Under the pieces are notes generated by a model. The model ran no database searches. It was not told the DNA's origin and was given only the letters and a program-made list of their open reading frames with translations. A DNA stretch of 62,110 nt from positions 1-62,110 of the forward strand of contig CAZRXG010000026.1 in the NCBI GenBank assembly GCA_964603985.1. The letters run 5' to 3'. Of this stretch, positions 1-6,223 are shown piece by piece. A program made the position numbers and the translations under genes. This stretch comes from CAZRXG01 sp964603985. GTDB taxonomy: Bacteria > Chloroflexota > Anaerolineae > Aggregatilineales > UBA3940. Within the stretch, counting starts at the first letter, position 1, and every line of letters begins with the position of its first letter.

Positions 1-55
1 GGACGGATGAGCCGTTCAGGCTCACAGGGGGGTGAGGTCGGCGGGGGTGAGGGCC
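1..55. repeat. Partial dispersed-repeat module (right end)
   Basis: Bases 1-55 are identical to 244-298 and to 2630-2684, the right-hand end of the 234-bp repeat annotated at 69-302. The module contains a hairpin with arms TGAGCC and GGCTCA and a G-rich tail. The window probably opens inside a further copy of the same repeat. Confidence 0.85.
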
Positions 56-68
56 ACCTCACCGCCAG

Positions 69-302
69 CCCCCGGCGGAGAAGTGCACTTTCAGTGCACA
101 TTTCGCTTTTAGCCCGGCCAATTCATTGCCGGGCGTTTTCTGGCGTGAGGGTGAGGGCCGTGAAAAAGCAGCGCACCGCCGTGATGCAGCACCCTGCTTG
201 ACGATGCCCCGCTCCGCTCCGCCGAGTCCCCCCGTGCACGGGGGGACGGATGAGCCGTTCAGGCTCACAGGGGGGTGAGGTCGGCGGGGGTGAGGGCCGC
301 TG
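69..302. repeat. 234-bp hairpin-rich dispersed repeat, copy 1
   Basis: This stretch matches 2455-2688 with only two mismatches by eye. It is built of short inverted repeats: GTGCACT/AGTGCAC (83-99), CCCGGC/GCCGGG around 113-133, a C-run/G-run palindrome with central GTGCAC near 228-246, and TGAGCC/GGCTCA near 251-267. Open frames across it have no recognisable domain. It resembles the C-rich palindromic intergenic repeats common in Chloroflexota and Cyanobacteria; whether it moves or acts as RNA is unknown. Confidence 0.85.
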
Positions 303-400
303 CCCAATGTACCACATAGGAGACCGATCATGGCAAAGTTGGGGGTGTATTCCTTCCAGGTGTGGCGGTTGAGCGCGAGATAGTTTCTGGATACCTCCGC

Positions 401-808
401 TTAGCTGGCTGTGATTTGAGCTCGTGCGTAACTCAACGCTTCGTCAACACTCTCAGCTACTCCGACGGATACATTTCCAAACACATCTTTCTTCATCCCG
501 CGAGCCGCCAGTCGCACCATCTGGCTGCTTGAGACAAGCACTGTTTGCCGAATCATGGAGTGCCGCCATAGAGCCTTATCACCCCTTGTGACAAAGTTCG
601 CGGCTTCTATCAAAGTGTCCACGTTCAACTTAAATTCCCTGGGATCGAGTATCCAGAATACGGGCTCTTGTACTTCCTCCAATATATCAAGAGACGCTTG
701 AGACATCTCGTTGAGCACACTTGTGAAATCTTCGATCAGTTTGATGGTAACCAGGACAATCGGTTCACCGGGTAAGTGTTCAACTTCGATGTATTTGCTC
801 TGGTACAT
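401..808 (-). CDS. STAS/SpoIIAA-like hypothetical protein
   Basis: A 135-residue soluble protein without signal peptide or membrane span. I start it at the ATG at 808 because GAGGGGAG lies about seven bases upstream; an upstream in-frame ATG at 847 has no such site. The pattern of an N-terminal strand pair (VEHLPGEPIVLVTI), a central helix with acidic residues and a C-terminal SVDEALSYARAQI helix resembles STAS/SpoIIAA-like proteins of Chloroflexota, which often act in protein-protein regulation. That likeness is from memory of the family's look, not from a search. Base composition is visibly AT-richer than the housekeeping genes, so recent acquisition is possible. No partner gene lies next to it, and the surrounding DNA is repeats and mobile-element debris. 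Confidence 0.55.
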   Translation of the reverse strand: MYQSKYIEVEHLPGEPIVLVTIKLIEDFTSVLNEMSQASLDILEEVQEPVFWILDPREFKLNVDTLIEAANFVTRGDKALWRHSMIRQTVLVSSSQMVRLAARGMKKDVFGNVSVGVAESVDEALSYARAQITAS

Positions 809-1091
809 GGTCTCCCCTCGGTCGATCCGTCTAAAACTGCCATGCACTTAATCATTCTGTACGTTTGATCAATCAGTCTTCTGCTTTGTTGGTATGTTCT
901 GGCAAACCCCTAATATTATGGTAGCTGAGAATCATATGGCGACGTGTAACAATCGGCGATCATTTCTGAAACAATTTATCGCCTATACATCCCCTTATCG
1001 GTTGTAGCGGCCTGCGTACAGCATAAAGGCCCGTGCTTAACATCTGTACGACTAGGGGCAACTTATTCCAAAAGAACGGAAATGACCTTAA
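809..1091. other. Intergenic, no gene recognised
   Basis: AT-richer spacer between the STAS-like gene and the inverted-repeat element. It ends with ACCTTAA (1085-1091), which is repeated directly at 2234-2240 and is read here as a target-site duplication. I see nothing else I can support. Confidence 0.5.
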
Positions 1092-1237
1092 CTGGAGTTT
1101 CGCCAAAATTGGCCAAACTGAGGGAATTCGAACCTGCATCTGGCAACACAAATCCGACCCTGGTCGGTGGAGTTTTTTCAAAACCAGGAAGTGGTGTTGC
1201 TCTTCAGTTCGGCGCATTGAAGCTGTTTAGCGATGCG

Positions 1238-1427
1238 GCGTAAGCCCGCTCTATTTCTGCGGGAAGCGCTTATCGCCCGACCTTCCGGGCACAGAGAAAT
1301 TTCTCTGCTTATGCCTGCGCCTACTTTTCATCACGGCTTGAAAGCCGCAGCGGTCGATAGACCGCCTGTGCATTTGGACGCCTAACTGTCGCTTTTCAGC
1401 CACAACTTGCCTGAGCTTGTCTTACGC
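1238..1427 (+). ncRNA. Candidate structured RNA or folded DNA segment
   Basis: A closing stem GCGTAAG (1238-1244) / CTTACGC (1421-1427) encloses successive hairpins: CCCGC/GCGGG (1245-1263), GCCCG/CGGGC (1275-1290), a perfect 16-bp palindrome (1292-1307), CGGCT-TGAA-AGCCG (1334-1347) and GCGGTC-GATA-GACCGC (1350-1365). Tight tetraloops and a multibranch layout suggest RNA, but single-stranded transposon DNA or a 5' leader of the downstream gene would look the same. No known RNA family was recognised. Strand is chosen only because the downstream gene is on plus. Confidence 0.4.
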
Positions 1428-1542
1428 GCATTGGGCTTGGTTGCAAAGTGAGCGAGGTTGGACGAAACTGCAGGACTATATTAACGGCTAAAGTCCAGGG
1501 ACAATAACGGTCTCTGTTTGCCGGCGTAGTGGAGTATGAGAC

Positions 1543-2172
1543 ATGTCCTTTTTGAAGCGAATTGAAGGTGACAGTCGCGGAGACGAAGGAGACAAGCCTT
1601 CTGAGCAGCGGGATCGCAACAGGCCCTCCGATGAGGCGTCGCAGTTGGCATCAATGCGCAAAAGGCGAGAGGTTTACGAGCCTGATCCCTACCTTCGGAT
1701 TAAGCGGCGCGTGGCGAACTTCTTGCTGGCGATGGACCCAACCACGCCGCTCTCGGAAACAGTGAGACTTATCAGGAAGAAGATTGCCGACATCGTGGAC
1801 GAGGAGTCATTAGGCCTCAGCAGCGTCGAGAGGAGTCGCGCGCGCGGCATGATGATGTTCGAAGTCTTCGGATTTGGCCCGCTGGAGCCGCTGTTGGAGG
1901 ACAACTCAATATCAGAGATTGTAGTCGAGGGGCCTGAGGATGTGTACATAAGGCACGGTGAGCAGCTCGAACGAGCGGCGGTGGCTTTTGAAGACCCCGA
2001 CCAGTTGAAGCAGCTTATTGATCGGACTGTCGAGTCGCTGGGTGGGCGTGTTGATGAGGATGCTCCCGCTGTCGAGGGTCCCCTGTTTCGTGGGCTGCAC
2101 GCCAGCGTTGCCATCAGGCCAGTTGCTGAGGGCCAGCCAATCTTGACTGTCCGCAAGATCTCTGACAACTGA
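1543..2172 (+). pseudogene. CpaF/TadA-type secretion ATPase, N-terminal fragment
   Basis: A 209-residue product that corresponds only to the N-terminal half of CpaF/TadA (type II/IV secretion, VirB11-like) ATPases. The diagnostic stretch is FGFGPLEPLLEDNSISEIVV around residues 104-123, followed by the VYIRHGEQLE strand pair and ending at LTVRKISDN, which in intact proteins leads straight into the P-loop domain. Walker A, Asp box and Walker B are all missing, so it cannot hydrolyse ATP. Family members are usually around 400-500 residues. The start ATG keeps a GGAG site about ten bases upstream. The gene lies wholly inside the 1092-2233 inverted-repeat element and stops 36 bases before the right terminal repeat, so it is probably captured cargo. 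No cpaE, tadB or pilin gene is nearby. It could still be translated as a free N-terminal domain. Confidence 0.75.
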
Positions 2173-2240
2173 GCTTTCGCCAGATGTTATGCCGGAATCT
2201 CGCGTTCCTTGGACGAAATTGGCGAAACTCCAGACCTTAA

Positions 2241-2454
2241 GATAGGCACAGATGTCTTTGCAGTCCAATTCGTTAAAAACTGGTGCCACACAGGTGTTTG
2301 CACCTGACAGCTAACCGCCAACTGCTAACCACCACCCGCTCGCTCATAAACCGGCCCACCCAACGCCCGTAGCGCGCCTTCAGCCGGGCAATCTCCCCTC
2401 TCCTAGCGCTCGAAGAGCACGGTCGGCGGGGGTGAGGGTCGCCCCGCTGCCAGA
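2241..2454. other. Intergenic spacer with hairpin motifs
   Basis: No gene seen. It contains a CAGGTG-TTTG-CACCTG hairpin (2291-2306) and, near 2405-2418, the word AGCGCTCGAAGAGC that recurs at the right end of the window (about 62059-62072), marking it as part of the dispersed palindromic repeat family. Confidence 0.5.
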
Positions 2455-2688
2455 CCCCCGGCGGAGAAGTGCACTTTCAGTGCACATTTCGTTTTTAGCC
2501 CGGCCAATTCATTGCCGGGCGCTTTCTGGCGTGAGGGTGAGGGCCGTGAAAAAGCAGCGCACCGCCGTGATGCAGCACCCTGCTTGACGATGCCCCGCTC
2601 CGCTCCGCCGAGTCCCCCCGTGCACGGGGGGACGGATGAGCCGTTCAGGCTCACAGGGGGGTGAGGTCGGCGGGGGTGAGGGCCGCTG
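2455..2688. repeat. 234-bp hairpin-rich dispersed repeat, copy 2
   Basis: Same orientation and nearly identical to 69-302, offset 2386 bases, with two single-base differences in the left third. The shared part starts at the C-run before GGCGGAGAAG and stops at GGCCGCTG. The two copies bracket the STAS-like gene and the inverted-repeat element, so recombination between them could delete or duplicate the block. Confidence 0.85.
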
Positions 2689-2696
2689 GCAACTAA

Positions 2697-2790
2697 CCGC
2701 CGATCGCTGACCGGCTGATCCGCTGACCGACTGACCGCTGACGGCTGACCGGCTGATCGCTGACCTGCTGATCCGCCGACCGCTAATTCC
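2697..2790. repeat. Degenerate tandem GCTGACCG-type repeats
   Basis: A run of near-repeats built from GCTGACCG, GCTGATCC and GCTGACGG words, about 8-10 bases each, directly after repeat copy 2. Similar words (GCTAACC) precede copy 2 at about 2310-2330. No coding potential seen. Confidence 0.6.
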
Positions 2791-2825
2791 AACCCACTCC
2801 TAACCCTTTTAGAACAAATGTCCAA

Positions 2826-2853
2826 TTGACACCTCGCTCATCCGTGCTATAAT
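2826..2853 (+). promoter_or_regulatory. Consensus sigma70-type promoter
   Basis: TTGACA at 2826-2831 and TATAAT at 2848-2853 with a 16-base spacer: both hexamers are perfect consensus. Transcription would start near 2860. No credible protein gene follows until 3661, so the product is likely an RNA. Confidence 0.7.
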
Positions 2854-2859
2854 AGAACG

Positions 2860-2910
2860 TATGAGCTATTGCCGCCTGTGAAGGCACCCGCGAGAGGGTG
2901 GCTCTTTTCT
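2860..2910 (+). ncRNA. Candidate short RNA or attenuated leader
   Basis: Directly after the consensus promoter, GCCGCC (2871-2876) can pair with GGTGGC (2897-2902), or CACCC (2885-2889) with GGGTG (2896-2900); both end at a TCTTTTCTT tract, which looks like an intrinsic terminator with an alternative fold. The predicted transcript would be about 50 nt. No known riboswitch or sRNA family was recognised. Confidence 0.4.
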
Positions 2911-2931
2911 TGGAAGCATGACGCTCACGTA

Positions 2932-2955
2932 GGGGCGGACCCACGTGTCCGCCCC
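2932..2955. repeat. GGGGCGGAC hairpin repeat
   Basis: GGGGCGGAC (2932-2940) and GTCCGCCCC (2947-2955) form a nine-base-pair stem. It is preceded by GTA, and the same GTAGGGGCG opening with a different stem occurs near 57079-57102, so this is a dispersed family with a variable core. Confidence 0.6.
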
Positions 2956-3012
2956 GGCGAAAAATCACATCACAGCACCCAGCCCACCCATGCCCGGCAG
3001 GCGAGTCCCGGC

Positions 3013-3104
3013 GCTGCCGTAAGATCGAGGTGTCCGCGTCTGCCTCATGTGTGGGACGAGCGCTGTGCCGTCCCCAGGTCTCCTGGCTGCCGTAAGATCG
3101 AGGT
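3013..3104. repeat. 19-bp direct repeat inside structured spacer
   Basis: The word GCTGCCGTAAGATCGAGGT occurs at 3013-3031 and 3086-3104, 73 bases apart, each followed further on by GTGGGACG. This suggests an imperfect tandem duplication of a roughly 70-base module. Open frames here match no family I know; I treat the region 2956-3474 as non-coding. Confidence 0.6.
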
Positions 3105-3176
3105 CAGGCGGGCCTGTGGGACGGGGAGGAGAGTGTCCAGCAGCGCACAACCGGCATCCCATTGGGGAGTAGATAT

Positions 3177-3257
3177 AGGAGGTACGCAGTTCAGTACTCA
3201 GGCAAGGCGGCTTCAGCCCCCTGTAAAGCGCGATTCGCGCCCAACTGCGTAAGTCCT
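3177..3257. mobile_element. 81-bp MITE-like element
   Basis: The left end (3177-3193) and the reverse complement of the right end both read AGGA..TACGCAGTT, matching at most positions over 17 bases. Between them are two compact hairpins (GGCT/AGCC and GCGCG/CGCGC). The terminal word GGACTTACGCA at the right end resembles the inverted repeats of IS5-like elements and their MITEs in Cyanobacteria and Chloroflexota. No clear target duplication is visible. Confidence 0.45.
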
Positions 3258-3474
3258 GAGATGTATTCCCCGCCCGCATCCGAGGGGCACCCGGCGCAAG
3301 ATCGCAGCGCACCACGGCTTCACGGTCGTGGCATGCGGGCGGCGTCGGGTTAGGAGGACGCCTGGGATGGTGGTGGCCTATCAGCCCTTCACGGCCATCA
3401 CGGCGGCGGATCGCGTTTCCCTGCAACGTCCCGCTGTCCAGGATGTGCGCCCCGGCAAATTCGCTCTGACGTGC

Positions 3475-3533
3475 AGTTTTGCAGCCTTGGCTGCAAAACT
3501 TGCCTAAGTAATCATCCTCTAGAGGATGATTAC
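3475..3533. repeat. Two neighbouring 26-bp palindromes
   Basis: 3475-3500 is an inverted repeat with arms AGTTTTGCAGC around a CTTG loop, and 3508-3533 is a perfect palindrome with arms GTAATCATCCTCT centred on CTAG. They are seven bases apart. Neither is followed by a T tract, so they are not standard terminators. They lie about 130 bases before the gene at 3661. Possible roles are a protein-binding site, a cruciform or a bidirectional stop. Confidence 0.75.
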
Positions 3534-3660
3534 GACGGGCAGGGTCAACTGAATAACGATCTGGCCGTGTGCCACCGTTGCACCCGGCGTCGGTCGGCCC
3601 GGTTTGTGAGGCCGGGGGCGGTCGGCTATACTCCCTCCAGCTTTACGCGAGACACCACCG

Positions 3661-4695
3661 ATGTTACACACAGACAAAGTCCGCACCCGCCACATTGCAC
3701 TTGCCCTGCTCACCGCCCTGCTCATCGAGACCGGGCTGGTCGGATGGTTCACGCGCATCCCAGACGCCCGCGCCTACATCCCCCTACGTGTGGCCAATTC
3801 GGCCCAGGCTTACGACTGGAGTCCCTCCGACGCACCGCGCTGGTTCCATCACGACGACCCCACACTCCCACAGGCGGTGTATTTCCGCGCCGCCCTTCCC
3901 TCCGATGTCGGAGGAGACGCACCGGTTTTTGAACAGGAGCTAACCATCATGGACTGGGTGCGGCGGCAGGCAGTCGTGGAAGACGCGTGGGAGGCCATCC
4001 CCGGCGACCCGATCAGCGTGCACCAAGCGATGCAGGCCGGAACGCCCGCCCAATGCGGCAACTTCGCGACGCTGCTGGCGGCCTGCTCGGCCAGCGTAGG
4101 GCTGCTCGACGTGCGGACGTGGTTCCTGCTTTCGTATGACGGGTTGGGCGGCCAGGGTCACGTCGCCAACGAAGTGTGGGACCCCGCGCTGGGTAAGTGG
4201 GTGTTCCTCGACCCGATGAACAACACCTACGTGCTGCTCGATGGACGGCCCGCCTCGCTGCTTGAGGTACGCGAGATGGTGCTGACCGGCCAACAGGAGC
4301 GGCTTGAGCCGGTGATCGGAGAGAACGCCCACACGCCGCGTGAGGAGCTGCTCGATCTGTACGAACTGGTGATGGCCGTCCCCAGTCTGGACGCCGCCCA
4401 CACGCCGCTGAGCAGCTACTACGGGCAGACGTGGCCCGACAGGCTCGCGGCGCGCCTGCCGGATGTGGGCGATCTGCGCTTCCAGGCAAGACGGGCTGCC
4501 GCCTTACTGAGCGGCGAGAAACGCCAGGTGATCCTGTTCGACGACCTGGCGCGCGCCCACTCGCAGCCGATGCCCATCCGGCAGATCAAAGCGCTTTTGG
4601 CCGCCACCGGCATTGTCGGCCTGCTGATCGTGGCGCTGGTGGTTTGGCTGGCTGTGAGAGGCCTGCGTGACCTGCGGTTCGCGCATCGAACTTGA
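3661..4695 (+). CDS. Membrane-anchored transglutaminase-like protein
   Basis: A 344-residue protein with an N-terminal hydrophobic segment (about residues 11-30) and a C-terminal one (about 310-332), so the middle part probably lies outside the membrane. The core has the transglutaminase-like triad: Cys132 in AGTPAQCGNFATLLAA, His167 in QGHVANEVWD and Asp184 in VFLDPMNN. Bacterial members of this superfamily act as cysteine proteases or cross-linking enzymes; the substrate here cannot be told. The start ATG has no strong ribosome site. A TATACT box lies at 3627-3632. Its stop codon overlaps the -35 box of the rplS promoter, but the two genes are otherwise unrelated. Confidence 0.75.
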   Translation: MLHTDKVRTRHIALALLTALLIETGLVGWFTRIPDARAYIPLRVANSAQAYDWSPSDAPRWFHHDDPTLPQAVYFRAALPSDVGGDAPVFEQELTIMDWVRRQAVVEDAWEAIPGDPISVHQAMQAGTPAQCGNFATLLAACSASVGLLDVRTWFLLSYDGLGGQGHVANEVWDPALGKWVFLDPMNNTYVLLDGRPASLLEVREMVLTGQQERLEPVIGENAHTPREELLDLYELVMAVPSLDAAHTPLSSYYGQTWPDRLAARLPDVGDLRFQARRAAALLSGEKRQVILFDDLARAHSQPMPIRQIKALLAATGIVGLLIVALVVWLAVRGLRDLRFAHRT

Positions 4696-4721
4696 CCGGG
4701 CTGTGTTCCAGGCGTTATAAT
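4692..4721 (+). promoter_or_regulatory. rplS promoter
   Basis: TTGACC (4692-4697) and TATAAT (4716-4721) with an 18-base spacer. The -35 box overlaps the stop codon of the preceding gene. This gives rplS its own transcript with a leader of about 140 nt. Confidence 0.7.
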
Positions 4722-4771
4722 CACCGCTTGCGCCAGGCATATCGATCCCTGGCCTACATAATCGTCAACCC

Positions 4772-4873
4772 ACCAGCCAGCCAGGCTGGTCGATTCCTGA
4801 GTGAGGAGGTATGCGGCATGCTCGCACCACGCAGCGGAAGTGGTGCCCCTTTTGCCGTAAGCTATTGCCATGA
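4772..4873 (+). promoter_or_regulatory. rplS leader with hairpins and short overlapping ORFs
   Basis: The leader holds ACCAGCC/GGCTGGT (4772-4790) and GCACCAC/GTGGTGC (4824-4846), the second followed by CCCCTTTT and so terminator-like. The only strong ribosome site, GAGGAGGT at 4803-4810, serves not rplS but a short frame: an ATG at 4818 (28 codons, stop 4902-4904, overlapping rplS out of frame) with ideal spacing, or an ATG at 4811 (20 codons, containing a CPFC motif) whose stop overlaps the rplS start as ATGA. Translational coupling or attenuation of L19 synthesis is inferred. Confidence 0.5.
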
Positions 4874-5214
4874 ACGAGCTAATAAAATCACTGGAAGCGC
4901 CTGAAAACCCCAACATCCCGGAGCTTCGGCCAGGCGATACCGTCAAAGTGCATGTCCGCATCATCGAGGGTGACCGTGAGCGTGTGCAGGTTTTCCCCGG
5001 CACCGTCATTCGCCTGCGCAAGGGGGGGAACGACTCCAACTTTACCGTGCGCCGGACAGCCTCGCACGGCGTGGGCGTCGAGCGAACCTTCCTGCTCCGC
5101 TCCCCGCGTATCGAGAAAGTCGAGGTCGTTCGCCACGCACACGTCCGGCGGGCGCAGCTTTACTACCTGCGCGAGCGGCGCGGTCGGCGAGCGGTGCTTA
5201 AGGAAAAGCGGTAG
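4870..5214 (+). CDS. rplS: 50S ribosomal protein L19
   Basis: A 114-residue protein that matches L19 over its length, including IPELRPGDTVKVHVRIIEG, the basic RLRKGGNDSNFTVRR segment and the closing LYYLRERRGR block. L19 sits at the 30S/50S interface. The ATG at 4870 fits the usual L19 N-terminus (MNELIKSLE) but has no Shine-Dalgarno site of its own, which points to coupling with the short leader ORFs. In many bacteria rplS follows rpsP-rimM-trmD; here it stands alone behind its own promoter. Confidence 0.95.
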   Translation: MNELIKSLEAPENPNIPELRPGDTVKVHVRIIEGDRERVQVFPGTVIRLRKGGNDSNFTVRRTASHGVGVERTFLLRSPRIEKVEVVRHAHVRRAQLYYLRERRGRRAVLKEKR

Positions 5215-5340
5215 GTACGGACATCGCCGCTCCGAGGGACATAGACGGTCAGGCCATACCCTGATTCTGTTACTGTCGAAATGCCGGTCGCTCTCACCCG
5301 CCCGTGAAGTGCCTGCTCCGGTCACCAATCGGAGCCGCGT

Positions 5341-6189
5341 GTGAGTAGGGAAAGCGCCTTGCCAGCCGATACACGCCCGATAGCGATGCTTGATTCGGGG
5401 GTTGGCGGCCTGTCCATTCTGCGCGAGGTGCGCCGCCAGCTTCCCGACGAGGACGTGCTCTACCTAGCCGACCAACGGCACGTCCCTTATGGGCCGCGCC
5501 CCCGCGACGAGATCCGCCGCTTCACGGCAGGCATCACCCGCTTCTTTCTAGAGCGCCGGGCCAAGGTGATCGTCGTAGCCTGCAACGCCGCGTCGGCAGC
5601 GAGCCTGTATTATCTGCGCGAAACCTTCCCCGACGTGCCGTTCGTCGGCATGGAGCCTGCCGTCAAGCCAGCCGCCGAGCGTACCCAGAAAGGCGTGATC
5701 GGCGTCATCACCACCAAGGCAACTTACCAGGGCGAGCTTTTTGCCAGCGTGGTGGAACGCTTCGCCGACGGCGTGGAGGTTGTCACGCAGGTCTGCCCGG
5801 ACTTCGTCACCCAGGTTGAGGCGGGACAGCTTGACACCCCGGAGACGCACCGGATGGCCCAGGCGTACCTGTATCCCCTGCTCGAAGCCAGGATTGACCA
5901 ACTCGTGCTGGGCTGCACGCACTTTCCCTTTTTGATTCCTATGTTGAGAGATGTCGTCGGCCCGGAGGTCGAGATCGTCGACCCCAGCCCCGCCATCGCC
6001 CGGCAGGCCGGGCGCATCATCGCGGGGCAGCGCAACGACCCGGCACACACCGGCCGGGTCACCTACTTCACCAGCGGAGACCCGGCCGCGTTCCACACTT
6101 TGGCGTTGCGCCTGGTAGATGAGCCTGTTACGAGGGAGCAGGTCTTCGGCCTGGAGTGGCACGACGACGCCGATCTGTCTGTCAGGTAG
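5341..6189 (+). CDS. murI: Glutamate racemase
   Basis: A 282-residue enzyme that interconverts L- and D-glutamate for peptidoglycan. Both catalytic cysteines are present: Cys81 in VVACNAASA and Cys192 in LGCTHFPF, along with LDSGVGGLSIL (17-27) and YLADQRHVPYG (41-51). The usual CNTAS is CNAAS here, a mild change. The start is a GTG at 5341; no better ATG lies upstream. The gene runs convergent to the MFS gene behind it and may share a transcript with rplS, 126 bases upstream. Confidence 0.93.
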   Translation: MSRESALPADTRPIAMLDSGVGGLSILREVRRQLPDEDVLYLADQRHVPYGPRPRDEIRRFTAGITRFFLERRAKVIVVACNAASAASLYYLRETFPDVPFVGMEPAVKPAAERTQKGVIGVITTKATYQGELFASVVERFADGVEVVTQVCPDFVTQVEAGQLDTPETHRMAQAYLYPLLEARIDQLVLGCTHFPFLIPMLRDVVGPEVEIVDPSPAIARQAGRIIAGQRNDPAHTGRVTYFTSGDPAAFHTLALRLVDEPVTREQVFGLEWHDDADLSVR

Positions 6190-6223
6190 AAACCGTCATC
6201 TCTCCCCGGCCTATGGAGCTGTT

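Larger units (their letters stand above)
1092..2233. mobile_element. 1142-bp inverted-repeat element with 7-bp target duplication
   Basis: The outer 25 bases at 1092-1116 and the reverse complement of 2209-2233 match at 21 of 25 positions, the first 15 being identical (beginning CTGGAGTTTCGCCAA). The element is flanked directly by ACCTTAA at 1085-1091 and 2234-2240. A subterminal CATCTGGC occurs in inverted orientation about 46-55 bases from each end (1137-1144 and 2179-2186), as expected for transposase-binding sites. Inside are a multi-hairpin segment (1238-1427) and a truncated CpaF-type ATPase gene (1543-2172), but no transposase. It therefore looks like a non-autonomous transposon moved in trans. 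I cannot assign an IS family; 7-bp duplications are uncommon. Confidence 0.75.

Noticed and set aside
1115..1140. T-arm-like word GGTTCGAATTCC on the minus strand suggesting a tRNA fragment or tmRNA end
   Set aside because: The loop has one T too many, the stem does not pair and no acceptor or anticodon arm can be built around it.
1375..1450. Possible integron attC site (GCCTAAC near 1380)
   Set aside because: No matching GTTRRRY at a suitable distance and the intervening DNA is not an imperfect hairpin; no integrase gene in view.
2869..3426. Several 60-150 codon frames in the left spacer
   Set aside because: They cross palindromes and repeats, lack ribosome sites and have arginine/proline-rich products typical of high-GC shadow frames.
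2860..3460. RNase P RNA, tmRNA, SRP RNA or 6S RNA in the spacer behind the consensus promoter
   Set aside because: None of the universally conserved motifs (for example GAGGAAAGUCC of RNase P, the tmRNA 3' arm, or the SRP GGAA-tetraloop domain) could be found on either strand.
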